Position numbers and translations under genes: made by a program. A stretch of DNA of 64,000 bases from assembly GCA_963777565.1 (NCBI GenBank), contig CAVZQZ010000005.1, positions 1 to 64,000 of the forward strand, in the 5' to 3' direction. This document shows, piece after piece, positions 42,979 to 51,334 of this stretch (the first letter of the stretch is position 1; each line of letters starts with the position of its first letter). The stretch is from CALMEC01 sp963777565 (lineage in GTDB: Bacteria > Actinomycetota > Thermoleophilia > Miltoncostaeales > Miltoncostaeaceae). The notes under the pieces were generated by a model, which was not told the origin of the DNA, ran no database searches, and was given only the letters and a program-made list of their open reading frames with translations.

Positions 42979-43158
42979 TCAGTGCGAGTCGTCCCGGCTG
43001 AAGATCTTCGGGACCGAAGCCAGCACGAACACGGCCCAGATGGATGCGAGGATGATCGGCACCGGGCCGACCTCGTCGCGCTCCGCGATGCCCACCCACA
43101 TCAGAAGGGCGGTGAGCACCGCGATCACGAAGAGGATGAAGGGGGAAAGACGTTTCAC
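42979..43158 (-). CDS. 59-residue two-helix membrane protein
   Basis: GTG 43158 to TGA. MKRLSPFILFVIAVLTALLM gives helix 1, a charged hinge (GIAERDEVG) follows, then PIILASIWAVFVLASVP is helix 2 with the tail KIFSRDDSH. No family. It converges with the RDD gene, leaving only 3 bases between stops. Confidence 0.7.
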   Translation of the reverse strand: MKRLSPFILFVIAVLTALLMWVGIAERDEVGPVPIILASIWAVFVLASVPKIFSRDDSH

Positions 43159-43252
43159 GTACGAACCTCGTCGTCAACACACCGGCGTCGAGCCGGCCGA
43201 ACGCGGTAAGCGTACACGGACGGTCTGTCCGATGCGGCCGTACACTTGACTC

Positions 43253-43459
43253 ATGCATCACGTCTTCGAGGTCCCCGGGATCAGCTGCGCGCATTGCAAG
43301 CAGGCGATCGAGGCTGAGGTGGCCGGTGTTCCAGGGGTCGCCCGAGTCGCCGTCGACATCGAGCGGAAGCTGGTGGAGGTCGAGGGCTCCGCAGGGCAAC
43401 CGGAGGTCGTCGCGGCGATCGTCGAGGCGGGCTACGAGGTCGTGAGCGACCCGCGGTGA
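43253..43459 (+). CDS. HMA-domain metallochaperone (CopZ-like)
   Basis: 68 residues. FEVPGISCAHCKQAIEAEVA has the metal-binding CxxC, and GVARVAVDIERKLVEVEG completes the beta-alpha-beta fold. It could carry Cu(I) to a P-type ATPase, but none is near. Its stop overlaps the ArgH-like gene (GTGA). Confidence 0.87.
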   Translation: MHHVFEVPGISCAHCKQAIEAEVAGVPGVARVAVDIERKLVEVEGSAGQPEVVAAIVEAGYEVVSDPR

Positions 43460-44958
43460 GCGGCGAGAACCTCGGGCGCACCGGGCGCCTGGTCGGCGGA
43501 CCGTCGTCCGAGCTCGTCGCCGCCGGTCACCGCGTGGAGATCGCCCAGGCCCCGCTTCTCGCTCCCGCGCTGTCCGTGGCCGACCTGGCCCACGCGGTGG
43601 CGCTGATCGAGGGCGGCGCGGTCGACGGGCAGATCGCCACCAGGCTGCTGTCGGGCCTCCTCGAGCTCCACGAGATCCCCCCGTCGGACTTCCCGTGGGA
43701 TCCCGAGCGCGGCGACGCCTTCAACTCGCGCGAGCACGAGCTTCGCCAGCGAGTCGGCGCAGCGGCGAGCGGTTGGCTCACCGCGGGCCGCCCGCGTCGC
43801 GAGGCGTTCCGCGTCGCGCTGCGGCTCGTTGCCCGTACGCGGACGCTCGACCTTCACGATGCGGTCCTCGACGTCGCTGGCGCGCTCGCCGAGCAGGCCG
43901 ACCGGCATGCGGGCGACCTCGCGGCCGACTACACGTACCTGCAGCCGGCGCAGCCGACGACCGTCGGCCATCTCCTGCTTGGCGCCGCGCAGCCGCTGCT
44001 GCGCGACGCCGGCCGGCTCCGCCGGGTGTACGGGTGGCTCGATGCGTCGGTGGCCGGCGTGGGTGGAAGCGCCGGGTCGCGATGGCCGATCGACCGGGTC
44101 CGGCTGGCCGAGCTCCTCGGATGCGAGGAGGTGGTGCGGCACACGAAGGACGCGATGTGGGCCGCCGACGGGTACGCCGAGCTGGCATCTGCGGTGGCGA
44201 TCGAACTCACCGGGCTCTCACAGCTCGCGCAGGACCTCGAGATCCTGTGCAGCCGGGAGTTCGGGGCCGTGGAGCTGTCCGACGCGCACAGCCGGCAGAG
44301 CGACCTGATGCCGCAGAAGAAGAACCCGTATGCGCTCGCGGTGATCCGGGCGGGTGCGGCCGAGGCGGCGGGCACCGTCTCGTCGATCCTCGTGGCGCTC
44401 CACACGGGCTCGGCGCGCACCGACCACTACCAGGTGCTGAACGGCGCGATCCCGCGTCTCCTCGACGAGGCCGTCGCCGCGACGCGCCTCGCCGCCGGGG
44501 TGGTCGCCGGCATGACGCTCCACCCCGAGCGGTTCGCTGAGGCCGCTCGCGAGGGATTCACCGTCGCGGCGGACGTCGCGGACGTCGTGGCGGTCGAGGC
44601 GGGCCTCGACTACCGCACGGCACACACGATCGTCGGTCGCGCGGTCCGGTCGCTGGTCGCCGAGGGCCGCCCGCCGTCCGACCTCACGGCGGGGCTGCTG
44701 CGCGACCAGGCCCAGGAGGTGCTCGGCGCAACCGTGGCGATCTCGGACGCGGCGGTGCTGGCCGCGCTCGATCCGCTGGCGTGTCTGGCTGCCCGCACGC
44801 AGCTGGGCGCCGCGACACCCCACGAGATCGAGGGGATGGTCGACGAGGCGCGGGCCGCCGCGACCGACGGTCGCGCTTGGTCGGGAGCGGCGCGCAAGCG
44901 CGCGGAGCTCGCGACCGACCGGCTGCTGTCCCGCGCGCGCGAGCTCGCCTCGGCGTAG
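43456..44958 (+). CDS. ArgH-like lyase (aspartase/fumarase superfamily)
   Basis: 500 residues from GTG 43456. ADYTYLQPAQPTTVGHLLLG is the ArgH helix-2 motif, and the superfamily signature is SRQSDLMPQKKNPYALAVI (MPxKxN). ArgH is about 460-480 residues with KKNPD; here KKNPY and a diverged N-terminus suggest a subfamily that may not be the arginine enzyme. No other arg genes are in view. Coupled to the HMA gene, which is unusual. It may act on another fumarate-releasing substrate. Confidence 0.8.
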   Translation: MSGENLGRTGRLVGGPSSELVAAGHRVEIAQAPLLAPALSVADLAHAVALIEGGAVDGQIATRLLSGLLELHEIPPSDFPWDPERGDAFNSREHELRQRVGAAASGWLTAGRPRREAFRVALRLVARTRTLDLHDAVLDVAGALAEQADRHAGDLAADYTYLQPAQPTTVGHLLLGAAQPLLRDAGRLRRVYGWLDASVAGVGGSAGSRWPIDRVRLAELLGCEEVVRHTKDAMWAADGYAELASAVAIELTGLSQLAQDLEILCSREFGAVELSDAHSRQSDLMPQKKNPYALAVIRAGAAEAAGTVSSILVALHTGSARTDHYQVLNGAIPRLLDEAVAATRLAAGVVAGMTLHPERFAEAAREGFTVAADVADVVAVEAGLDYRTAHTIVGRAVRSLVAEGRPPSDLTAGLLRDQAQEVLGATVAISDAAVLAALDPLACLAARTQLGAATPHEIEGMVDEARAAATDGRAWSGAARKRAELATDRLLSRARELASA

Positions 44959-44965
44959 CCCGCGG

Positions 44966-45613
44966 CTAGGACTGCAGCGGTGCCGTCGGCACCGGATCGC
45001 GCTCGGGCGACCCCCAGTCGATCTGGACGTCAACGCGCGCCCGGTAGCGCAGGAGGAGCCGCACCAGCGCCGGCCCCACCGTCAGCGCGAACACGACGTT
45101 GCCGACGGCGTGCGCCGTCTCGAACCACGCGCTCGTGGCAGCCTTCGCCGCGAACGCGTCCAGGCTGACCTCGGGACCGAATGTGGCCAGCTCCCACAGG
45201 TTCATGCCCCATCCGAAGAGCCATCCCCAGACGAACGTCACCGCGGCCAGACCCGCCGGACGCCTGCACACCCATGGCAGGGCCGCGCCGGTGAGCCCAG
45301 CGAGACCCCACAGCGTCATCTGGGCGGGGGTCCACGCCCCCTGGCCGAGGACCATGTTCGACAGGAGTGGCGCGAGCGCGCCCACGGCGAATCCCGAGCG
45401 GGCGCCGAGCGTCGCGCCGGTGGCCACGACGATCACCGTGACGGGTTGCACGCTCGGTACGGCTGTGAACAGCACCCGGCCCGCCGCGGCGGCCGCGGCG
45501 AGCGCCGCGATGAGGGACAGGCGGCGCGGATCGGCCGGCCCGCGCTCCGTCAGCACGAGGCCGACAGCGAGGATGGCCAGCACGCAGGCGACGACGAGCT
45601 GCGCGCCGCTCAC
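44966..45613 (-). CDS. ECF transporter S component (putative corrinoid-binding)
   Basis: 215 residues from GTG 45613, five to six membrane helices. VTVIVVATGATLGARSGFAV and ATFVWGWLFGWGMNLWELA are typical for S components of energy-coupling-factor transporters. It follows the ATPase gene by overlap and belongs to the operon under the B12 riboswitch, so cobalamin or a precursor is the likely substrate. Converges with the ArgH-like gene. Confidence 0.82.
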   Translation of the reverse strand: MSGAQLVVACVLAILAVGLVLTERGPADPRRLSLIAALAAAAAAGRVLFTAVPSVQPVTVIVVATGATLGARSGFAVGALAPLLSNMVLGQGAWTPAQMTLWGLAGLTGAALPWVCRRPAGLAAVTFVWGWLFGWGMNLWELATFGPEVSLDAFAAKAATSAWFETAHAVGNVVFALTVGPALVRLLLRYRARVDVQIDWGSPERDPVPTAPLQS

Positions 45614-46992
45614 CGGCCCACCATCACCGTGCGGTCGAGCACGCGCCCCTCGACCAGCTCAAGGTGGCGATCGGCCACCGCGGTGACGAACGCCCGGTCG
45701 TGGGTCGCGACGAGCACGGCCGCTCCGGACGCCGCACGGCGCCTGAGCGCATCCGCGAGCATCGCCCGCCGGGCGGGGTCCATCCCGCGGCTCGGCTCGT
45801 CGAGAAGGATCACCCGCGGGCCGCCGGCCAGCACGGTGGCGAGCGCGACCCGTTCGCGCTCCCCTACGGAGAGGTCCAGCGGATGGGCCGCCGCGAGGTG
45901 CGTCAGGTCCAGCTCGGCCATGACCGCGGCCACTCGCTCCTCGCGCGCGGGCCTTGGCAGGTGACGAGCCGAGGAGCCGATCTCGTCGTCCACGCGTTCC
46001 CGCAGCAGGCGCCGGCCGGCGTCCTGGGGGAGAAAGCCGACCTCGGGGAACCTGGCCTCGGCGGGCAGCCGGGTGACGTCGCGGCCCGCCACGATGACGC
46101 GTCCGCGATGGGCGGGGTGCAGTCCGGCGATGACCCGCAGCAGCGTCGATTTTCCGGAGCCGTTGGCGCCGTGCAGCGCGGTGACCGTGCCGGCGGGCAG
46201 GGCCAGGGAGCAGGCGGTGATCGCCGCGCAGTCGCCGTAGCGCGCCTCGATCGCGCCGACCTCGAGCACGTCGGAGCCGGAGAGGCCCCCGGGCGTGCCG
46301 GCGTCGGGCCCCTCGTCGGGGGTCGTCACGAGGCAGCCGGCGACGAGGCGGATCGTGCGGTCCACGACCCGGCGGAGGCGATCCGCATGGTGCTCGGCGA
46401 TCAGGATCGCAACCCCGGAGGCGCCCAGCCCGAGCAGGGTGTCCTCGAGCGCGACGACTCCGGCGTCGTCGAGCTGCGAGGTGGGCTCGTCGAGCAGCAG
46501 GAGCCGCGGACGGAGGGCGAGCACGGCCGCGAGGGCGGCGCGCTGGCGCTCGCCTCCCGACAGCGTGATGATCTCGCGATCGCGCAGATGCCGGGCGCGC
46601 ACGAGCGTGAGGACCTCGTCGACGCGTTCGCCGATCCGGTCGGCGGGGACGGCGAGGTTCTCGAGCCCGAAGGCGATGTCGCGGGCGACGGTCGCGCGCA
46701 CCGCCTGGGTCTCCGGATCCTGGAACAGACTGCCGACGTCGGTCGCGAGCGCGGCCGGGAGGGTGGCGCGGGTGTCCCGGTCGAGCACGGTGACCCGACC
46801 GGCGAACCGCCCGCCGTGGAAATGTGGGACTAGGCCCGCGAGCGCGCGCAGCAGCGTGGACTTGCCGCCCCCGGAGGGTCCCTCGAGCAGTACCACCTCC
46901 CCCGCGGCGATCTCGAGGGTCACGCCGTCGAGCGCCGGCCGGGCGGCGGCGCCGGGCCAGAAGCTGAGCTCGTCGGTCCGTGCGACGATCAT
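45610..46992 (-). CDS. Dual ATPase of ECF transporter
   Basis: 460 residues with two ABC domains. First: Walker A EGPSGGGKST, Q-loop LFQDPETQ, signature LSGGERQR, Walker B LLLLDEPTSQLD. Second: Walker A HGANGSGKST, Q-loop FLPQDAGR, signature LSVGERERVA, Walker B VILLDEPSRGMDP, H-loop VATHDRAF. It powers the ECF module, replacing separate EcfA1 and EcfA2. Overlaps both neighbours by 4 bases. Confidence 0.93.
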   Translation of the reverse strand: MIVARTDELSFWPGAAARPALDGVTLEIAAGEVVLLEGPSGGGKSTLLRALAGLVPHFHGGRFAGRVTVLDRDTRATLPAALATDVGSLFQDPETQAVRATVARDIAFGLENLAVPADRIGERVDEVLTLVRARHLRDREIITLSGGERQRAALAAVLALRPRLLLLDEPTSQLDDAGVVALEDTLLGLGASGVAILIAEHHADRLRRVVDRTIRLVAGCLVTTPDEGPDAGTPGGLSGSDVLEVGAIEARYGDCAAITACSLALPAGTVTALHGANGSGKSTLLRVIAGLHPAHRGRVIVAGRDVTRLPAEARFPEVGFLPQDAGRRLLRERVDDEIGSSARHLPRPAREERVAAVMAELDLTHLAAAHPLDLSVGERERVALATVLAGGPRVILLDEPSRGMDPARRAMLADALRRRAASGAAVLVATHDRAFVTAVADRHLELVEGRVLDRTVMVGR

Positions 46993-47834
46993 CGCGCGAG
47001 CCTCAGCGCCGCCGCGCCCATCGCGACCAGGGCGACGCCCGCCGCGGTGGCGGCCTGCCACGTCACCACCGGATCGAGCGTCGGGTAGAACGCGAAGGAC
47101 TCGACCGTCCCGGCGATCACCAGCGCCGACAGGGCGCCGAGCGGGACGGCGAGCGCGAGCACCGTCCATTCGGTCGCGGACATCGGCGGCTCGGCCATCC
47201 GGGTGCGCGGCCCGCCGCCGTAACCGCGCACCGCCATGGCCTCCGCGACGTCGAGCGACCGCTCGAGCGCCGAGCCCACGAGGGGCGTCGCGAGCGCACC
47301 GGCGGTTCTGGCCCGGGTGGACCAGCGCCCGGCGGAGAGCGACACGCCGCGCAGCCTCGCGGTCTCCGAGAGCGCCACGGCGTCGCGCTCCAGCGTTGGG
47401 AGCATCCTGGCGGCGATCGACGCCGCGAGCGCCGAATGGGGCATCAGGCGACTCGCCGCCGCAAGCAGACGGTCGGGGTCGATGTGCGCGAGCAGGGCGC
47501 CGAGGAGCACCGTCACCGCGAATGCCCGCAGGCCGAGCGCCGCTCCCGCCACGACCTCCTCGAGGGTGACCTGGAGGTCGATGATCGGGATGTCCGGCAG
47601 CTCGAAGAGGATCAGGTCGCCGTTGGCCTGGACGAGGGGGTTGAGCAGCATCACCCCCAGGCCGACGATCAACCCGGCCACGAGGTACATGCGTCGGCGG
47701 CGCCGCGCGGCGAAGTGCAGCGCCACCGCGCCCGCCGCGACGGCCGCCAGGATCAGCGGTTGGTCGGTCGCGAACGCGAGCGTGCAGGCGGCGACGCCGA
47801 AGACCAGCAGCGGCATCGGGGCACGGCCGGTCAC
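46989..47834 (-). CDS. ECF transporter T component
   Basis: 281 residues from GTG 47834. Four N-terminal helices, then RAFAVTVLLGALLAHIDPDR and the coupling motifs AARMLPTLERDAVALSETA and EAMAVRGYGGG (A-R-G family motif near the end of the cytosolic helices). It couples ATP hydrolysis to the S component. Overlaps both neighbours. Confidence 0.9.
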   Translation of the reverse strand: MTGRAPMPLLVFGVAACTLAFATDQPLILAAVAAGAVALHFAARRRRRMYLVAGLIVGLGVMLLNPLVQANGDLILFELPDIPIIDLQVTLEEVVAGAALGLRAFAVTVLLGALLAHIDPDRLLAAASRLMPHSALAASIAARMLPTLERDAVALSETARLRGVSLSAGRWSTRARTAGALATPLVGSALERSLDVAEAMAVRGYGGGPRTRMAEPPMSATEWTVLALAVPLGALSALVIAGTVESFAFYPTLDPVVTWQAATAAGVALVAMGAAALRLAR

Positions 47835-48724
47835 AGCCCGTCCCTCCCGCCGGCGCCGACCGGCTCGCCCGCGCCGTCGAAAGCCACGGCGAAGCGGCCT
47901 CGCAGCACGCCTGGATCCCGCGCGATGCGTTCGGCCGCCGCGCGGGCGGCGCCCGCGTCGAGGCCCGCCACCGCGAACAGGACTCCGCCGGCCTCGGGCG
48001 TCGCGCCGGTCGGGACCGCCGCCGCGATCGCCCTGGCGGCGTCCACCGGGCGCAGTGTGGCGCCGTCGGCACCGAGCACGAACACCCGGCCGTCGCGGAT
48101 ACGCACCGTCAGTCCGGCCGCGGCCGGATCGGCCATCGCGCGCCGCCAGGCCGGGTCGCGGGCCCGGAGCGCCGCATCGCTTCCGACGCGCACGCGCCAG
48201 GACGAGGCCGAGGTCCCGACGGTGGCGCCGGCGCGGCGCAACGGCTCGTCGAGCGGCGGGTCGGCATTCACGACCGCCGGCGCGGACGGATAGCCGTGCA
48301 CGAACGGCTCCGGCCAGCATCCCACCACCACCCACGCATCGAGGAGCCCCGCCCACGCGCGGTAGTCCCACCAGGCGACGTCGCCGGCCCGGAGGGGCTG
48401 CTGATCCGACCCGCGTCCCGGGCTGACGCCGTTGACGTAGAAGAACCAGTCACGTTTGCTGCCGGTGTCCGACCGCACATCGTCGATCGCGTTGACGAAC
48501 CCGCCGCCGAATCCGGTCTGAACCTTGGCGACGCCGCGCAGTGCGTCCAGCACCGAGCCCCCGTCGGCCGCCTGGCGGTCGTAGAGCGTCTCGGATCCGA
48601 AATCCCGTGTCACCAGCAGCCGGGCATCGCCCGTCGACCGGTCGGAGACCCGCTCGCAGCCGGCGGCACCGAGCGCGAGGGTCGCGGCGAGGAGGAGGCC
48701 CAGCCATTTTCGAGTTCGCACCAC
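47831..48724 (-). CDS. DUF4430 (transcobalamin-like) lipoprotein of B12 operon
   Basis: 297 residues. A lipobox is present (LLLAATLALGAAGCERV), so it is a membrane-anchored extracytoplasmic lipoprotein. Residues about 35-130 include VLDALRGVAKVQTGFGGGFV and DWFFYVNGVSPG, typical of the DUF4430/transcobalamin-like domain (also called SLBB-like in cobalamin-binding proteins). The C-terminal 150 residues are of unknown fold. First gene after the cobalamin riboswitch, it is a natural binding subunit for corrinoids. Confidence 0.85.
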   Translation of the reverse strand: MVRTRKWLGLLLAATLALGAAGCERVSDRSTGDARLLVTRDFGSETLYDRQAADGGSVLDALRGVAKVQTGFGGGFVNAIDDVRSDTGSKRDWFFYVNGVSPGRGSDQQPLRAGDVAWWDYRAWAGLLDAWVVVGCWPEPFVHGYPSAPAVVNADPPLDEPLRRAGATVGTSASSWRVRVGSDAALRARDPAWRRAMADPAAAGLTVRIRDGRVFVLGADGATLRPVDAARAIAAAVPTGATPEAGGVLFAVAGLDAGAARAAAERIARDPGVLRGRFAVAFDGAGEPVGAGGRDGL

Positions 48725-48754
48725 GCCCTCTCCACGGAGGTTGCTTGCGGTGCT

Positions 48755-48935
48755 CGGGACGGAGGCAGGTCTCCTGGCTTCCGATCGTCACGCCGTCACG
48801 CCTTCCCGGGCCTCACGGCCCAGTGGCTGGCTTTGCGCCCAGCGACGACGCTCCCGGTGACAGTGGCGGGACCGCGCCGGATTCGCACCGGCTTCCCTCG
48901 AGCGCCCGTAGGCGACCACCGCCCGAAGCCGCGTC
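48755..48935 (-). ncRNA. Cobalamin riboswitch
   Basis: On the minus strand the conserved B12-box elements appear in order: GGGAAGCCGGTGCGAATCCG, then GGTCCCGCCACTGT, GCCAGGAGACCTGCC and the GAAGGCGTGACGG/CGATCGGAAG stretches. It ends about 30 bases before the DUF4430 lipoprotein start. It senses adenosylcobalamin or a related form and turns off the ECF operon when B12 is plentiful. Confidence 0.93.
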
Positions 48936-49027
48936 AGCGTATCAGTTGGGCGGAGCGTGCCCCGCCCCCACGCGGGGAAACGCGGGCTCACACAGGGGGA
49001 GCATGTCCCCTGCCGATCCCGACTCCC

Positions 49028-50437
49028 CTAGGGGACCGGCGTCTCCGAGGGGTCGGGGACGGGGATCCGTTCGGACCGGTCGGCGAGGTCGCCCATCGTG
49101 GGCCAGTCGTCCATGCGGTCCATCGCGCTCGGCTCGTCGGTGAAGCGGCGGCGCAGGCGGGACCGCTTGGCCGGGGGAGTCCGAACGAGCTCGATCGGCG
49201 CGACCTCCTCGCCGCGCATCATCGCGACGAACGCGCGCCCGAGCTCCGGGTGGAACTGCGAGCCGAGCCCGGCCTCGATGCGGGCCAGGGCCTCGCCCGG
49301 CGAGAGCGCCCTGCGGTACGGCCGGTCGGTCGTCATCGCGTCGTACGCGTCGGCGATCGCGATGAGCGCGGCCTCGATGGGGAGGCGGTCGCCGGGCAGC
49401 GCGTAGTAGCCGCGGCCGTCGGGCCGCTCGTGGTGGTAGCGGATGGCCGGACCGAGCGCGCGGGTGAGGCTGAGCGGCTCGAGCAGGTCGGCGGAGACGC
49501 CGGGGTGGCTGCGCATGAGCTGCCATTCGCGCTCGTCGAGGGCGCCCTCCTTGTGCAGGATCGCGTTGTCGACGACGACCTTGCCGAGGTCGTGGAGGCG
49601 TCCGGCCCACCTGGTGGCGAGCACCAGCTTGGTCGGGAACTGCACCCGCTCGGCGAGCTGCGAGGCGATGGCGCCCACCCGCTCGGAGTGGGCGGCGGTG
49701 TACGGGTCCCGCGCGTCGACCGCCGATGCGAGCGCGCGCAGCGTCTGGCGGGTCTCCGACTTCAGGTCGCGGTGGCGCTTGATCGACAGGAACACCGCGG
49801 TGAGGATCAGGACGGTGAACGCCAGGACCTCGGGCGCCGTGTCGATCAGCACCGACAGGACCACGGCCAGGCAGGCTTCCATGAGGTACGCCAGGAGCTC
49901 GGGCGGGCGGATCCAGCTGCGCAGGTCCCACCGCTCCCCCGCGACCGCGGTGTGGATCGACTCCACCGCGATGACCATGATCGGCACGTAGACGCAGAGC
50001 ATCGCGAGGACGGCCGGGTACATGCTCCAGTCGAACGTCCGCTCCTCGCCGTTGGGAATCACGGCGTGGTAGGCGGCGCTCGCTCCGAGGGTGGCGGTGA
50101 GCGCGACCCCGGTGTTGAACAGGATCCGGATCGGCGAGCGGCGGCGAACGCTCTCACCGAGGAAGGTCGAGCCGCAGGCGACGAGCGCGGCCCAGCCGGG
50201 CGCCAGGAGGATCGCCGCGGCCAGATGGAAGCTGGACGCCAGGCTGAACGGGTGCTCGGCCTCCTCGTCGTCGCCCGGGATCGTGGCGAGCTCCATCGCC
50301 GCGCCGGCCAGCAGCAGCCCGAGCCAGAGCCCGAGCTCGGGGGCCTCGACCGACTGGGCGAGCCACGCCGCTACCGCCACCGCGGCAGCGGAGATCGTCA
50401 GGGTCACCGAGAGGACGATGCGGGCGTTGCGGTTCAC
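49028..50437 (-). CDS. HD-GYP domain protein with MASE-like membrane region
   Basis: 469 residues from GTG 50437. About seven membrane helices fill residues 1-220. The C-terminal HD-GYP carries AAHSERVGAIASQLAERVQF, RLHDLGKVVVDNAILHKEGA (HDxGK), YHHERPDGRGYYALPGDRLP (HHExxDGxGY, with Tyr in place of the final Pro), and IADAYDAMTTDRPYR. It probably hydrolyses cyclic-di-GMP or a related cyclic nucleotide in response to a membrane signal. Confidence 0.9.
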   Translation of the reverse strand: MNRNARIVLSVTLTISAAAVAVAAWLAQSVEAPELGLWLGLLLAGAAMELATIPGDDEEAEHPFSLASSFHLAAAILLAPGWAALVACGSTFLGESVRRRSPIRILFNTGVALTATLGASAAYHAVIPNGEERTFDWSMYPAVLAMLCVYVPIMVIAVESIHTAVAGERWDLRSWIRPPELLAYLMEACLAVVLSVLIDTAPEVLAFTVLILTAVFLSIKRHRDLKSETRQTLRALASAVDARDPYTAAHSERVGAIASQLAERVQFPTKLVLATRWAGRLHDLGKVVVDNAILHKEGALDEREWQLMRSHPGVSADLLEPLSLTRALGPAIRYHHERPDGRGYYALPGDRLPIEAALIAIADAYDAMTTDRPYRRALSPGEALARIEAGLGSQFHPELGRAFVAMMRGEEVAPIELVRTPPAKRSRLRRRFTDEPSAMDRMDDWPTMGDLADRSERIPVPDPSETPVP

Positions 50438-50586
50438 GTGCGGCCGCTCGCCCCCATCGCCGGTTGCTGTCGACGATTCATGGGGTCCGTTCCCTGCCGC
50501 CTGCGGGATCCAGTTGACGGCGGATTCCCGATGCTAGCGCGGACTTCTTCCCCGGCGAAGGGAATGAATCCTGCGCAAGAAACGTT

Positions 50587-51249
50587 TCAGCGGGGTGCCG
50601 GCCGGACACCCGGGAGCCTCCGGTCCAGGACGAGCGTGCCGAACGCGATCGCGAGGAACAGGAACGCCACGATCGCCGAGTTTACGAGGACCACCGGATA
50701 GCCGTGATCCTGGACGTTCATGAACGGGTATGGGTAGTGAGCGTTGCCGGCCCGATCGTCCACGATGGCTCCCCGGATAAGCGTGTAGACGAGCCAGCAG
50801 ACCGGCGCGACGATTGACCACAGGACGATGCGCCGCGTGAACTGGCTGCGCGGTCCGAGCAGCAGCCAGCCGAGCCCCGCGAGGATCGGCGAGAGGGTGT
50901 GGAGGATGAAGTCGGCGAGGGCGTTCCACCCGGTCAGCTCCTGCAGGTCGGAGAGCGTGAGGTGGAAGACGATGCCCGTGACGACGATCGCGATCACCCC
51001 CATCCAGCCGCAGCGTGCGGAACAGCGTCGACGGACGGTTGAGCCGTGCCGCCAGGAGGCCGGTGGTCGCCGCGACCGTCACGTTGGACAGCACGGTGAA
51101 GTAGCTGAAGAAGTTCCAGATCCGGTCTGGGGTCGACTCGAACGACCCCTCCCTGGAGGGGGATGTGATCGAGAGCCCGAGCTGCAGGGCCAGCCCGAAC
51201 GTGACGATCGCCGACCGAACGCGATGCGGGCGGCATGCTCGGACGTCAC
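50587..51249 (-). pseudogene. Pr6Pr-family membrane protein, two frameshifts
   Basis: The GTG at 51249 begins MTSEHAARIAFG. The frame changes near 51215 to AIVTFGLALQLGLSITSP, FSYFTVLSNVTVAATTGLLA and PSTLFRTLRLDG, and changes again at a run of five G (50997-51003) to VIAIVVTGIVFHLTLSDLQE and the remaining four helices. Removing one G and adding one base near 51215 restores a whole six-helix Pr6Pr protein (FAR-17a/AIG1-like). The homopolymer site points to a read error or a phase-variable tract. Confidence 0.75.
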
Positions 51250-51334
51250 GGCTCGATCCGAGGGAACGCTGCTGAAACTCGGCGGGGAGCAGCCGGCCGT
51301 TCGACGCGGGGGCGGTCTGCTCCCCGGCTGACGG

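Noticed and set aside
45610..48072. 820-codon frame extending the ECF ATPase upstream
   Set aside because: The ATPase starts at ATG 46992, overlapping the T component; the extension is an out-of-frame shadow of the T component and lipoprotein genes.
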